Counted from the first letter of the stretch, positions 34,710 to 44,530 are shown. The stretch: 64,000 nucleotides of DNA from Glaciecola sp048820975 (GCF_048820975.1 NZ_JBMEUF010000001.1:2108001-2172000); one strand, 5' to 3'. Notes: generated by a model from the sequence alone, not told the origin. Made by a program: numbers and translations.

Positions 34710-37700
34710 TCAAAGACCAACGCTTCTCTGCATGCTCTGCGTCCAAGCCGATTTAAACGCCGAATCCCCAGCAAACAATTTATAAAGTTCCAACTCATCT
34801 TTACGTCGAGATAACATCACCTCTTTCAACATCTTCTCGAACGCTAATTCTCTATTATGAGGATCGGGGTTGTTCTCGTATTTAGCCTCAAAATCTGGAT
34901 GATTCTTGATGCTCTCTGCAATATTAATAAACTTTATTTTTTGTTCTTCAGGTGTTGCACTCCACCCTTGGAACCAGCGTTCATTAAAGCTTCGTATAAT
35001 TTCGTCTAATGGATCTAGTTGAGGCCCCTCATTATTGCCACCGCGCGGATTTGGATTTTGTGGGTCGAGCTCAGTTTCAGTGTCGTCCAATTCGATTGAA
35101 TGGTTAAGTCGAACACGCTGCAGTCCATAAGAGCTAAGGTCAATAGACTCAAGCAATTCATCAACTGCATCAGCATTAGGATCTCTAACAATTAATTTCG
35201 GAACCAAGAATTTTAGGAACCAAAACAACTTTTCCCAAACCACTATTTCATACGGCATGATAGAAGCCATCTGACCGTATATCTTTACAAACTGTTTAGC
35301 CTGAACTTTAAAGCTTATTTTCTCTTCGTCAGTTAATTCTAATTCCACGTTAAATCGATTTGCTGCAACATCTATGATTGGGCTTAAGGCTTGTGCATCT
35401 TCATTGTCAAAGTATCGTTTTACAAAGTCTTCAACTTCATACCATTCATAAACTCCTACATCGTCCAAATGATCTTTTAACTCATGCAATACATTCACAT
35501 CTGTTGCTTCTGACAGAGTTGTGGATGTATAGAATGGGTCAAAAGCAGTCTGTATATCTGCTACGCTGTTAAAAAAATCGAGAACAAATAAATCTTCAGT
35601 CTTTTTTCCTAATTTGGGCGCAGAGCGATTTAAGCGCGACAAGGCTTGTACGCATAAAACACTCGTTAATTTTTTATCTACATACATTGCACATAATTTG
35701 GGTTGGTCGAAGCCAGTAAGATATTTGTTGGCGACAATTAACAAGCGATATTCGTCTGTATCGAATTGGTCTTTTGTATCGGCCTCAGAAAAATCGTTCA
35801 TTTCGGCCTCCGTATACTCGATACCATCTACTTCTTTTGAACCTGAAAAAGCGATAGCTACTTTAAAAGGGTTACCTTGGTCTTCTAGTATACGTTTAAT
35901 GGCTTTGTAGTAGCGTATGGCCGTCACAATGTTTTGAGTGACTACCATTCCTTTCCCTTTGCCTCTAAGCTTCTTAGCGTTCACCACGCTGGGAATAAAG
36001 TGCTCTAGCATGATTTCAGCTTTAGTGTTTATCGTTTGCTGGCTAGTTTCGACATATGCACGTAATCTCTTTTGCGCTTTACTAGCATCAAATGCTGGGT
36101 TTTCTTGAATAGACTTTTCAATTTCGTAATAGCTTCTATACGTCGTGTAGTTGGCTATTACGTCAAGAATGAAACCTTCTTCAATAGCCTGTTTCATTGA
36201 GTAAAGGTGGAAGGGTACATAAGTACCATCCTCTTGTTTGCTGCCAAACTTTTCCAAGGTACTATTTTTAGGTGTTGCGGTGAAAGCTAGGTAGGAGGCA
36301 TTCCCTCGCATTTTACGAGAACGCATGGCTTGTAATATTTTGTCTTGAGCATCCTCATATTCTTCTACCTCTGCTTTGCCCATCGCTCTATTCATATTGT
36401 CATGTGCGGAGCCCGATTGAGAACTATGAGCTTCATCAATGATGACAGCGAATCGCTTATCACTTAAATCGCCTATACCATCGATAATAAACGGAAATTT
36501 TTGGATAGTGGTAATTATAATTTTCTTGCCGTTTTCCAAAGCTGCTTTGAGTTCAGACGACTTAAATGCAGGCGCAACGATATTCTTTACTTCAGAAAAC
36601 TCTTTAATATTGTCTCGTAATTGTTTGTCAAGTAAACGTCTATCCGTTACGACGATTACTGAATCAAACAATGGTATGTCAATGCCCTTGCTTCCGGGAA
36701 CAGTGCTATTAAGTGGATAGGTTTCAATTAATTGATAAGCAGCCCACGTAATAGAATTAGACTTGCCAGACCCTGCGGAGTGCTGAATCAGGTAAGTATG
36801 ACCCACGCCATTATTCGAAGCATGGTTGATTAGCTTTCGTACAACGTCTAATTGATGGTATCGAGGAAAAAATAGTGTGCGCTTCTTTAACTCTACTTTG
36901 TTGCTACCATCAAGGCGCACAAAATGCTGAATAATATTGGCTAAGCTTCTTTTTGAAAATACCTCTTCCCATAAGTAACTGGTTTTGTGCCCCAGCAAAT
37001 TAGGAGGGTTCCCCTGACCATGATTATTCCCTCGGTTAAATGGTAAAAAATAGGTACTTTTACCAGCTAACTTTGTCGTCATGTAAACTTCATCTGTATC
37101 GACGGCCATATGCACCAAACAACGCCCAAATTGCAATAACGGCTGAGTGCTATCTCTGTCGTTTCTATACTGTTTTTGTCCATGATATCGCGCCGTCTGG
37201 CCTGTCCATGGATTTTTTAGTTCTAGCGTTATAAGAGGGATACCATTTAGAAACAAAACCATATCAATTTCTTGCAGCGGATTGGTTTGTGAATAACGAA
37301 TTTGACGAGAAGAACTAAAAATATTGGATTCGAAGTTCTGTTTAACTTTGTCACTGCTGCTTGCCAATGGAGCAGGATACATCAGGTTTAAGTGAGCATC
37401 GTCTACACTCAAGCCCTTTTTAAGCAAGTGTAATACTCCATGCTTCTTGATCAAACGGTCAAACCTCTCAAGCACTTTTCGTTGCCAGTCAGAAGGGCTG
37501 TTACGTTTTAGTTTTTCAAGTTCCTCTTCCTGAGTGTTTTCAAGGAAGGTCCAAAAACACACAGTATCTAAGGCATAGTGCATATCAAAGTCAGCTGCTT
37601 TGCCTAGCGTATACAGGATATTGTTCGCATCAATGGTGACTTCCTTTACCCCTGCTGCTAAATCTTCTAAACATGTTCCAGTAAGATGTTTCTCAATTGC

Positions 37701-37736
37701 GGCTTCTAATGCTTGTTCGTTGGTTTGACTAACCAT
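34710..37736 (-). CDS. hsdR: Type I restriction endonuclease, R subunit
   Basis: Motor and nuclease subunit of a Type I restriction enzyme, 1008 residues. The N-terminal PD-(D/E)XK nuclease core is EIDMVLFLNGIPLITLELKN (about residues 156-175). The SF2 translocase has Walker A HSAGSGKSNS (about 318), the DEAH box VIIDEAHSSQ (about 430), motif III FTATPKN and motif VI-type ALSRLNRS. A C-terminal helical domain should dock to the methylase. GAGGATA precedes the ATG at 37736. It cuts DNA not methylated at the site read by HsdS. All key motifs look intact. Confidence 0.95.
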   Translation of the reverse strand: MVSQTNEQALEAAIEKHLTGTCLEDLAAGVKEVTIDANNILYTLGKAADFDMHYALDTVCFWTFLENTQEEELEKLKRNSPSDWQRKVLERFDRLIKKHGVLHLLKKGLSVDDAHLNLMYPAPLASSSDKVKQNFESNIFSSSRQIRYSQTNPLQEIDMVLFLNGIPLITLELKNPWTGQTARYHGQKQYRNDRDSTQPLLQFGRCLVHMAVDTDEVYMTTKLAGKSTYFLPFNRGNNHGQGNPPNLLGHKTSYLWEEVFSKRSLANIIQHFVRLDGSNKVELKKRTLFFPRYHQLDVVRKLINHASNNGVGHTYLIQHSAGSGKSNSITWAAYQLIETYPLNSTVPGSKGIDIPLFDSVIVVTDRRLLDKQLRDNIKEFSEVKNIVAPAFKSSELKAALENGKKIIITTIQKFPFIIDGIGDLSDKRFAVIIDEAHSSQSGSAHDNMNRAMGKAEVEEYEDAQDKILQAMRSRKMRGNASYLAFTATPKNSTLEKFGSKQEDGTYVPFHLYSMKQAIEEGFILDVIANYTTYRSYYEIEKSIQENPAFDASKAQKRLRAYVETSQQTINTKAEIMLEHFIPSVVNAKKLRGKGKGMVVTQNIVTAIRYYKAIKRILEDQGNPFKVAIAFSGSKEVDGIEYTEAEMNDFSEADTKDQFDTDEYRLLIVANKYLTGFDQPKLCAMYVDKKLTSVLCVQALSRLNRSAPKLGKKTEDLFVLDFFNSVADIQTAFDPFYTSTTLSEATDVNVLHELKDHLDDVGVYEWYEVEDFVKRYFDNEDAQALSPIIDVAANRFNVELELTDEEKISFKVQAKQFVKIYGQMASIMPYEIVVWEKLFWFLKFLVPKLIVRDPNADAVDELLESIDLSSYGLQRVRLNHSIELDDTETELDPQNPNPRGGNNEGPQLDPLDEIIRSFNERWFQGWSATPEEQKIKFINIAESIKNHPDFEAKYENNPDPHNRELAFEKMLKEVMLSRRKDELELYKLFAGDSAFKSAWTQSMQRSVGL

Positions 37737-37745
37737 TAGCTATCC

Positions 37746-38891
37746 TCACTCAAAAGTCTCTAGTTTTAATTTTTCAGCCGCTTGTTGTAGCAGAGTCGAA
37801 AATGTATTTTCTAACCGTTTTACCTTTTCTAAGTGCCATTCAATAGATTTATCCCAGGTTTCACGATTAAAACCGTCAGTAAATTGAGAGTATTGAATTC
37901 GAGACATCTTTTTATCGTCTAGCCTCATCCACTTGAGGCTATCACCAAAATTAGATTCAATCTGTTCTTTTTGATCAAACAGAAAGTCGAAAATAAATTT
38001 GTTTTCTTCGGTGACTCTTCGCCCTATGCTTAGCTCTACACGAATTTCTTTTTGTAAAAATATCAATGTATATGGACAGCCACTAAAGCCAGAGCCGGCC
38101 GAAAGCCAATGATCTCTTCCTGCACTTACATTGTTATATAGAGAGCAATCACTCTCTTGAAAAATATCCAGTAACTGTTGCCAGTAGTCACGACGGATCT
38201 TATGTCTATTTTTAACGACTACTTCAGTATTTTTTTCTTCCGCTTCCTTCGCGTTTATTCCAATCATTAGCTCTTTTGCTTCTGGCGTGGGGATGATTTG
38301 GTCGATGTTAAGAAATAGTTGTTCACCTAAGGCATAAGGGATAACTTTAAAACACTGAATGCTTATCCCTTGGCCAATTAACCATAGAGCGGTGCTGGTA
38401 ACTTCTTTTCGGAAATTGGCTGCAACCAACATTAAGCGTTGACTATTGCCAAGGTTCATCTTGGTTTCATCTAAATCAGGGGCTTCCAGGAACTCACATA
38501 TTCGTGATGCCGCGTCTAAGCTGTTTTCAGTGTTTTGCTCATAACGATTTAAGTATTGCTGATATATCTCAACTATTTGAAGCTTGGTTAAACTGGCGCA
38601 ATACGAGGCATATTTTAGGGCTTGCCACACTACATCGCGGCCACTGTCATCGAGTTTATTTTCGATGATTACAAGGTTCCCGTCTTTATCCAAGGCTAAC
38701 AGATCGAGGCGTTCGCGGGTGTCGTCGAAGCCATCGAACTCTTTTTGAATGACCAACAGTTCTTCACCTAACGCGTCGGGTTGATAGGCTAGCCACTCTT
38801 GTAAATGCTTGCGCTCTGTAAAGCCCAATTCACCGAAGGTTTTGGTTTTTACTGGGCTGATCCGGTTGGTTTGATTATTAACTGTAAACAT
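37746..38891 (-). CDS. DUF4268 protein with PD-(D/E)XK nuclease-like N-terminus
   Basis: 381-residue protein lying between hsdS and hsdR. The N-terminal part has a restriction-endonuclease-like core: Asp of LDLLALDKDGN followed by LVIIENKLDDSG, the D...ExK pattern, with a downstream QALKYASY helix. The C-terminal 150 residues match the DUF4268 type (GCPYTLIFLQKEIRVELSIG). I choose the ATG at 38891 because GGGAGGCC stands upstream; an in-frame ATG at 38927 would overlap hsdS. DUF4268 genes are known companions of restriction-modification loci; the role is not established. Confidence 0.82.
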   Translation of the reverse strand: MFTVNNQTNRISPVKTKTFGELGFTERKHLQEWLAYQPDALGEELLVIQKEFDGFDDTRERLDLLALDKDGNLVIIENKLDDSGRDVVWQALKYASYCASLTKLQIVEIYQQYLNRYEQNTENSLDAASRICEFLEAPDLDETKMNLGNSQRLMLVAANFRKEVTSTALWLIGQGISIQCFKVIPYALGEQLFLNIDQIIPTPEAKELMIGINAKEAEEKNTEVVVKNRHKIRRDYWQQLLDIFQESDCSLYNNVSAGRDHWLSAGSGFSGCPYTLIFLQKEIRVELSIGRRVTEENKFIFDFLFDQKEQIESNFGDSLKWMRLDDKKMSRIQYSQFTDGFNRETWDKSIEWHLEKVKRLENTFSTLLQQAAEKLKLETFE

Positions 38892-38904
38892 ATGGCCTCC
38901 CTGC

Positions 38905-40221
38905 CTAAGCCTTAATGGGCTCTTCAACGCCAGGCACTTTGATTTTGCCTGTTACCGCGCTGTTGATGAGTGTCGTTTTGTATTCTTTTAATTTGCTGAT
39001 TTGTTTAGTAAAAATATCATCTGACTGTTCTAGTTGTTTTATGTTTTCCGTAATGTGCTCCACGATTTTAATCTGTTCCTTTACTGGAGGGTATGGCACA
39101 TAAATCGATCCAAATTTGTCAAAATAAAGCCTTAATCTAACATCCATTATTCCTCTTGAATGTTTTTTCAATTCCCCTGAACATTGTTTTGTTCTAAATA
39201 AATAATGGTAGAAGAACGCATCCATATCTACGCAAGGTCGGAGGATGTCATAAGCTGGGCTAGTTACACCTTCAAATTCAGAGAGCCCTATAGCGCCCAT
39301 CCAAGCTAGTAGTTTATTGACAATAATGTCACCTTTCTCTACTAACCAATAGCCGTCTGTAGTCGAAGCTTTGTTACCCTTTTCCTCTAAATCTTTTCTG
39401 GGTCTCACTCCTATTGCCGAGTAAACGGAAAGTAACTCATGATTATTATTTTTTTCTGATGCGTCCATCTGCAGTTTGAATAAATGTTTTACTTTTTTCA
39501 GTTGCCAATTGAGAGGGACCTCACCTATCCAATCTAATCCCGATTTTTTCATTGGCACATTGGGATCGAGTCCTCGGGTGACGGCTTGCTGTATTATGAT
39601 TTGCTTGCGCTCTTTGAGCAGTTCAATCTGTCTTTGTTTGATAGCTATAGCTTCATCGATTTGCGCGGTTTTCTTGTCGAGGAAGTTGACGATGGTGGTT
39701 TGAGTCTTAAGAGGAGGCAAAACTGCAAGCACGTCAAAAAAATCGTCAGAATATAGTCGTAAACGACTATCGATAACTCCTGTAGATCTGCGTTTAAATT
39801 CGGCCTTGTAGACTTCAGTTCGTAGAAGATAGTGAAAAAATTGTTCCGAGCAATTATCAACAAATCGATAGACTGAATATGCGGGACTAGTGATACCGTC
39901 AAAAGGGGAAACACCTAAACTACCATTCCATGCAAGCATAATATTGCTCACTAAGTCACCTTTTGTGACCTTTTTATAGCCCTCTAAGGATTCGGCATTT
40001 GTTAAAAGATCTCCAACAGCTACCTTGTCTGCTTTTTTTGTGACACCTGTATATTGAGACACAGACAAGAGTTCCTCTTGCCCTGAAACGCTTCGTTGGT
40101 TGATCTCCCTCAAAATGAATTTAAATTTTTTTAAATCCCACTCCTTTGGGATGGATTTAAGCCAATGAAGGCCAGAATCTTTGTAAGCCGTATATTTGAT
40201 CATCGTTGATAATTCAGCCAT
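38905..40221 (-). CDS. hsdS: Type I restriction-modification specificity subunit
   Basis: 438-residue S subunit with two target-recognition domains and central and C-terminal conserved helices. The duplicated layout is visible: ITSPAYSVYRF (about residue 110) recurs as VTSPAYDILRP (about 320), and GLHWLKSIPKEWDLKK as GLDWIGEVPLNWQLKK. The central spacer IDEAIAIKQRQIELLKERK is the coiled coil that sets the gap between half sites. The start overlaps the hsdM stop by one base (TAATG). It directs both methylation and cleavage to a bipartite sequence that cannot be read from the protein. Confidence 0.95.
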   Translation of the reverse strand: MAELSTMIKYTAYKDSGLHWLKSIPKEWDLKKFKFILREINQRSVSGQEELLSVSQYTGVTKKADKVAVGDLLTNAESLEGYKKVTKGDLVSNIMLAWNGSLGVSPFDGITSPAYSVYRFVDNCSEQFFHYLLRTEVYKAEFKRRSTGVIDSRLRLYSDDFFDVLAVLPPLKTQTTIVNFLDKKTAQIDEAIAIKQRQIELLKERKQIIIQQAVTRGLDPNVPMKKSGLDWIGEVPLNWQLKKVKHLFKLQMDASEKNNNHELLSVYSAIGVRPRKDLEEKGNKASTTDGYWLVEKGDIIVNKLLAWMGAIGLSEFEGVTSPAYDILRPCVDMDAFFYHYLFRTKQCSGELKKHSRGIMDVRLRLYFDKFGSIYVPYPPVKEQIKIVEHITENIKQLEQSDDIFTKQISKLKEYKTTLINSAVTGKIKVPGVEEPIKA

Positions 40222-42668
40222 TATTCTTCTCTCTGAACCTCTGACAACCCAACACCCAAGATATCTGCAATAAGCCCCTCAGCTTTTTGCTCTAAATCAA
40301 TAATATCCTGAGCTACCTCATCCATTGAACGTAATGGTTTATGTTGGTAAAAATACTTATTAAAGCTGATCTCGTAACCTATTTTCGTGCTATCAAGATT
40401 GACCCAAGCTTCTGCCACATGGGGTTTCACCTCGTCGATGAAGTACTGGTGAATTTCACTAATTCGTGTGTCAGAATCTTTGTTGTAAATCAACGGCACT
40501 GACTCGGCATCGCGCAGGTCAGAGTTTGATTCGTAAGTTATAAACTCGTTGGTTTTACCTTCAATGGCGTAGTAACCAAAATCAGGGAGCTCTGCAAGCT
40601 CGCAACCTAAATGGTGAAGCAACTCATCTAGTTTTTCTGGCTTGAACTTTATGACTTTTTTGACGACTTTAACAGCGGTTTCGTCATACCAACTCACCGC
40701 AGTTAAGATTGTGGTTTTCTCACCTGAGGATAATTTAACACCATCCGTCTTCGCGAGCATTTTCAGTTCAGCGTCGACTCGCGCTTTAAAGTGATTGAAA
40801 TCATCGTACTCTTCGCTATCAATTGCGTTCATTAACAAGTTTGCGGTGTTCAATAGCAGTCGTAGTTTTAACCATACTTTTGTGTCGAGCAATTTCGCTT
40901 TTGCTTTGGTATTTAGACTAATGTCATTTTCTTCACACCAGCTATAAATTTCGCTATCGATGCCTTTTAAGTAACCGGCCTCATATACAGACTCGCCATG
41001 CTCGTCGTAAATGTATTCCATGGGTTCGCGCAAGGTTTTGTCGAAGCGCAGTGGTGCAATTAACTCAGGCCTAAACTGAGCTTTACGACGATCGGGCCGT
41101 TCGATGTTGACTTTGTAATAGCCAAAATCATCATTACTAAATACTTTGGCGGCAATACCTGTTGGGTCGTTGTTGCCATCAAGTACTCGCTCTAGCGATG
41201 CTCCGTCTAAATAAGCTTGGGTAATTTCGGTGATATGCTCTGGCGCAAACTCGCAGTTTTTGTTACCCAAGTTCTTGCGAAGCTTGCGAAACAGTAAACT
41301 AGCATCTATGAGCTGTACCTTACCTTGCCGATTGCTCGGTTTATTATTGTTTAATAGCCAAATGTAGGTCGTGATACCGGTGTTATAGAACAGGTTATTG
41401 GGCAGTTGTACAATGGCTTCCAACATATCATTTTCGATAATATAGCGGCGGATGTTACTTTCACCGGAACCGGCATCGCCTGTAAACAAGCTAGAACCAT
41501 TGTGAACTGATGCAATGCGAGAACCTAATGGGCTCTCACCACCTCTGGACTGAGGCACCTTCATCTTACTGACCATTTCCATCAAGAATAGTAGTTGCCC
41601 GTCGCTCGAGCGTGGTGTTGCATCCACTTTTGAACCGTTGCCCCAATAATCGTTTAACTCAACAATGAAGCGTGAATCTATTACGTCACCGCCTTCCTTG
41701 ATAAATTTTAGCTCACTGCCCCAGCTTTTTCCGTAGGGCGGGTTAGAAATAGAGAAATCAAAGCGTTTGCCAGCAAATTCATCAGTAGATAGGGTTGAGC
41801 CTACTTTGATATTTTCTGGATTATTGCCCTTTATCATCATATCTGACTTACAGATAGCGTAGGTTTCGTCGTTGATTTCTTTACCGTATAAATAAATATC
41901 GCGTTTTGACCCTTCTGTTGGATACTTTTCTTCGATAAAGTTTTGCGCTTCGGTGAGCATACCACCGCTCCCGCAAGCCGGGTCGTAGCATGTAAGGGTA
42001 AGCGGTAAGTCTTGTTGTATGGCATCAAAAATAAGATGCGTCATTAATTCGATTACTTCGCGCGGTGTAAAATGCTCTCCAGCTTCTTCGTTATTTTCTT
42101 CATTAAATTTTCGGATGAGCTCTTCAAATACATAGCCCATGCCAAGGTTGCTTAAACCGTGTAATTTGTTTCCATCAGGATCTACTTTGTCGTCTGGGGT
42201 TAAGTTGATGTAGCGTGAAACAAACTTTTCTAGTACATCTAGTAAAACATCTTTGCCTGCCATGTGCCGTATTTGAGCTTTCAAATTGAAGCAGTCAATA
42301 ATTTCTTTCACATTAGCACTGAAACCACTTAAGTATTCTTCAACGTTTGCTAACAGTATTTGTTGGTTATTTGTTGCAGTGCTGTGGAGGCTTTTAAGGG
42401 TCCACTTTGAGGTGTTGTAAAATACGTAACCTGATTCCTCAATCAATGGTGCGTCGTCTAGTTCGGTTGCTTGCATTTCTTCAAGCTGAAACTTAACCTC
42501 ATCAAGAACGGCCTGTTTAGTTGGCTCTAACAATGTATCTAATCGGCGAAGAACTACCATGGGTAGTATCACATCGCGGTATTTGCCGCGAACGTATACA
42601 TCGCGCAGACAATCGTCCGCAATTGACCAAATAAAAGAAATGAGTTTGTTGTGTGCAGCGTGGTCCAT
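40221..42668 (-). CDS. hsdM: Type I restriction-modification DNA methyltransferase subunit
   Basis: N6-adenine methyltransferase subunit, 815 residues, long for HsdM (usually about 500-550) owing to a C-terminal extension from about residue 560. The HsdM N-terminal helical domain is followed by the SAM motif CYDPACGSGGMLTE (about residue 227) and the catalytic motif SNPPYGKSWG (about 306). EEAGEHFTPREVIELM is the classic family signature. AAGGA precedes the ATG at 42668. It leads the hsdM-hsdS-DUF4268-hsdR unit. The extension may hold extra regulatory or contact functions. Confidence 0.95.
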   Translation of the reverse strand: MDHAAHNKLISFIWSIADDCLRDVYVRGKYRDVILPMVVLRRLDTLLEPTKQAVLDEVKFQLEEMQATELDDAPLIEESGYVFYNTSKWTLKSLHSTATNNQQILLANVEEYLSGFSANVKEIIDCFNLKAQIRHMAGKDVLLDVLEKFVSRYINLTPDDKVDPDGNKLHGLSNLGMGYVFEELIRKFNEENNEEAGEHFTPREVIELMTHLIFDAIQQDLPLTLTCYDPACGSGGMLTEAQNFIEEKYPTEGSKRDIYLYGKEINDETYAICKSDMMIKGNNPENIKVGSTLSTDEFAGKRFDFSISNPPYGKSWGSELKFIKEGGDVIDSRFIVELNDYWGNGSKVDATPRSSDGQLLFLMEMVSKMKVPQSRGGESPLGSRIASVHNGSSLFTGDAGSGESNIRRYIIENDMLEAIVQLPNNLFYNTGITTYIWLLNNNKPSNRQGKVQLIDASLLFRKLRKNLGNKNCEFAPEHITEITQAYLDGASLERVLDGNNDPTGIAAKVFSNDDFGYYKVNIERPDRRKAQFRPELIAPLRFDKTLREPMEYIYDEHGESVYEAGYLKGIDSEIYSWCEENDISLNTKAKAKLLDTKVWLKLRLLLNTANLLMNAIDSEEYDDFNHFKARVDAELKMLAKTDGVKLSSGEKTTILTAVSWYDETAVKVVKKVIKFKPEKLDELLHHLGCELAELPDFGYYAIEGKTNEFITYESNSDLRDAESVPLIYNKDSDTRISEIHQYFIDEVKPHVAEAWVNLDSTKIGYEISFNKYFYQHKPLRSMDEVAQDIIDLEQKAEGLIADILGVGLSEVQREE

Positions 42669-42781
42669 TAAGGAAAGTCCTTGTTGTTTTGTGCTTTAAT
42701 TCCATGCTAATTCCACCTTAGCAAGAAATTCATCTGTAGTTAATGACTAAGAGCAATTAACTTTATGAAAATTTTATGTTT

Positions 42782-43396
42782 TTAGTCAAATGGATAGCTT
42801 GTGGCACTTTGTGGCACAACTATAGTTTTTGTTTGCGCATCAAAATATTGGCTATTTTCTAAGAGCGCTAAGTCTTGCCCATCACTAAACTCAACAATTA
42901 AGTCTTTCACGCCAATTCCACCTGCAATTCGATATTCGAACTCGTATTCGGTCAATATTCGGTATGGCACATTGATAATGGGTGATAGAACCTCACATTT
43001 TTCGAAAAAGTCTTTATCTTTAAAGTGATCGACCGGTTTTGCGTATATCGAAAACTCAGCCTTGATAACTTTTTTCTCTTTCCAATTTCGAAGGTGACCT
43101 GACCAAATATTAGCTCTGAGATTAGAGTTTTCATGGATTTTTGTTGCCTGCCAAACCAATATTTCAATTGAGCCATCTTCTTTAAATAGGGCAACCTCAG
43201 CTTTCTTGTCACGGAGCAACAGTTTTTTAAATCTTTTTTCATCTTCTGGTAAAAACAGCAGATCTGGCTTCTTATTTTTTTGTTCAGAAGCAGCTATTAG
43301 CCTCTCTATTACGGAATTAGGTGTATCATCAAACCCAATTGCTAAATCAGCCAATTGATTGTAAACGCTTTCCGAAACTTCAATATTTTTCTTCAT
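42782..43396 (-). CDS. Putative ribbon-helix-helix regulator with unknown C-terminal domain
   Basis: 204-residue protein. The first 35 residues (MKKNIEVSESVYNQLADLA, then NSVIERLIAAS) have the beta-strand, helix, helix pattern of ribbon-helix-helix or SeqA-N-type DNA-binding domains. The remaining 150 residues (GSIEILVWQATKIHEN, later VEFSDGQDLALLENS) are not recognised. It lies 113 nt upstream of hsdM on the same strand, and its own leader holds repeated ATCATATATGAT-type sequences that could be its operators. It may regulate the restriction-modification operon; this is inferred from position. Confidence 0.68.
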   Translation of the reverse strand: MKKNIEVSESVYNQLADLAIGFDDTPNSVIERLIAASEQKNKKPDLLFLPEDEKRFKKLLLRDKKAEVALFKEDGSIEILVWQATKIHENSNLRANIWSGHLRNWKEKKVIKAEFSIYAKPVDHFKDKDFFEKCEVLSPIINVPYRILTEYEFEYRIAGGIGVKDLIVEFSDGQDLALLENSQYFDAQTKTIVVPQSATSYPFD

Positions 43397-43419
43397 ACTC
43401 CGACCTTAACTATAGAGTT

Positions 43420-43492
43420 AACCATATATGATTAGGTTTTGATTTGGCATCACGATATCACAACTAATCATATTGTCAATCATATATGATTA
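43420..43492. promoter_or_regulatory. Operator-like repeats upstream of the RHH-like gene
   Basis: A 14-bp perfect palindrome AATCATATATGATT (43478-43491), a related CCATATATGATTAG at 43422-43435, and an isolated inverted half site CTAATCATA at 43464-43472. All lie within 100 nt upstream of the RHH-like start codon. Clustered sites of this kind fit autoregulation by a small dimeric repressor. Confidence 0.55.
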
Positions 43493-43672
43493 TATATTTG
43501 ATTTTATTGTATTGGAGAAGTAAAAGAGGTTACCGAGCTGAATCAAATAAATTAAAAAATGTATGAAGAAGGAATTAGATTGAAGCCTGATTAGTATCTT
43601 ACTTTGATCAGGAAGTAGATATGACTTATTGGACTACATTGATTTAAGATTTTTGCTTTAATTGCGCCTAAC

Positions 43673-43879
43673 CTATGGCAAAAGAGAAGCTACGTCGCAT
43701 CCAATAACGTCGGCAAGCTTATACAATAGTTCTAACGTTATATTTGCTTCTCCGCGCTCAACTCTTCCAACATAGCTGCGGTCTAATTTAGCGAGCAATG
43801 CTAAGCCTTCTTGCGAAAAACCTTTTGCTTTTCGCGCTGCTCGGATATTTTTGCCTACTTTTTGTGCAAGGTTGTCCAT
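43673..43879 (-). CDS. XRE-family HTH regulator, controller (C) protein-like
   Basis: 68-residue single-domain helix-turn-helix protein: GKNIRAARKAKGFSQEGLA, then SYVGRVERGEANITLELL with the recognition helix, and a short tail ending ASLLP. Size and sequence type match the C proteins that time restriction-modification expression. Divergent from the winged-helix/helicase pair with a GACTATAATC-type box in the shared promoter region. It could control the nearby hsd operon, the helicase pair, or both. Confidence 0.85.
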   Translation of the reverse strand: MDNLAQKVGKNIRAARKAKGFSQEGLALLAKLDRSYVGRVERGEANITLELLYKLADVIGCDVASLLP

Positions 43880-43933
43880 TTAGAGTCTTATTTTTAAAAC
43901 CCTTAATATCCTTAGTTGCGGCCTCACTATCCA

Positions 43934-43947
43934 CGGACTATAATCCG
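43934..43947. promoter_or_regulatory. C-box-like operator between the XRE gene and the divergent gene pair
   Basis: CGGACTATAATCCG is palindromic at 12 of 14 positions and contains GACTATAATC, close to the GACT...AGTC boxes of controller proteins. A degenerate CACTATCC precedes it. It lies 55 nt upstream of the XRE start and 56 nt before the divergent ATG at 44003. Confidence 0.45.
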
Positions 43948-44002
43948 CATTTTGTAATTTTCCTTTAAATATCCCGAAGAACAAACAACGATAGGTTTTT
44001 GA

Positions 44003-44530
44003 ATGCCCAAGCGAAACTATTTACCGAATACAGTTATGATGTCAGCCATTAAAGGCAGATATACTAAACCCTTTACTGTTGTCGAGATTCGTGACCAATT
44101 ACAACGAGTATCAAACTTGAGCGAATGTCCGGCAGCATTAAGAAGATGGGTAAATGGACAGTTTCAGACGCTAAAAAAACATAAATACATTGAAGAAACG
44201 GTTACAGATGATGGTAAGAAATATTATTTAGCTACTGAAAAAACAGCTACTTTTAAACTTTCTAACGAAACAGCAACTGAGACCGCAGTTGATAATGACG
44301 AGGATAGCAGTACTCTTAATGCCCTTAATGAAAGACTAAAAGCTTGTAAGCTCGACCTTTTATCCTATGCTGGTGAAACAAGAGAGTATGAGGAACTGAG
44401 CCAGCAATACCCCAAACTGCGGGGCCAGCTTCAGAATAAATTTAATATTGCTCAAGAAAAAAGGATAGAAACTACAGGACGTATTCGAGCGCTTGAATCA
44501 CTACTTTCGGACCGACCCGAATGGCGCTAA
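44003..44530 (+). CDS. Winged-helix-like protein paired with an SF2 helicase
   Basis: 175-residue protein I do not recognise as a named family. Residues 1-75 look like a winged-helix domain (FTVVEIRDQLQRV for helices, HKYIEETVTDDGKKYYLA for the wing). Residues 100-170 are charged and helical (a coiled coil: ALNERLKACKLDLLSYAGE). Its stop overlaps the start of the helicase gene by 10 nt, so the two are translationally coupled and the products probably interact. It is divergent from the XRE gene. A DNA-sensing or adaptor role is possible. Confidence 0.75.
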   Translation: MPKRNYLPNTVMMSAIKGRYTKPFTVVEIRDQLQRVSNLSECPAALRRWVNGQFQTLKKHKYIEETVTDDGKKYYLATEKTATFKLSNETATETAVDNDEDSSTLNALNERLKACKLDLLSYAGETREYEELSQQYPKLRGQLQNKFNIAQEKRIETTGRIRALESLLSDRPEWR

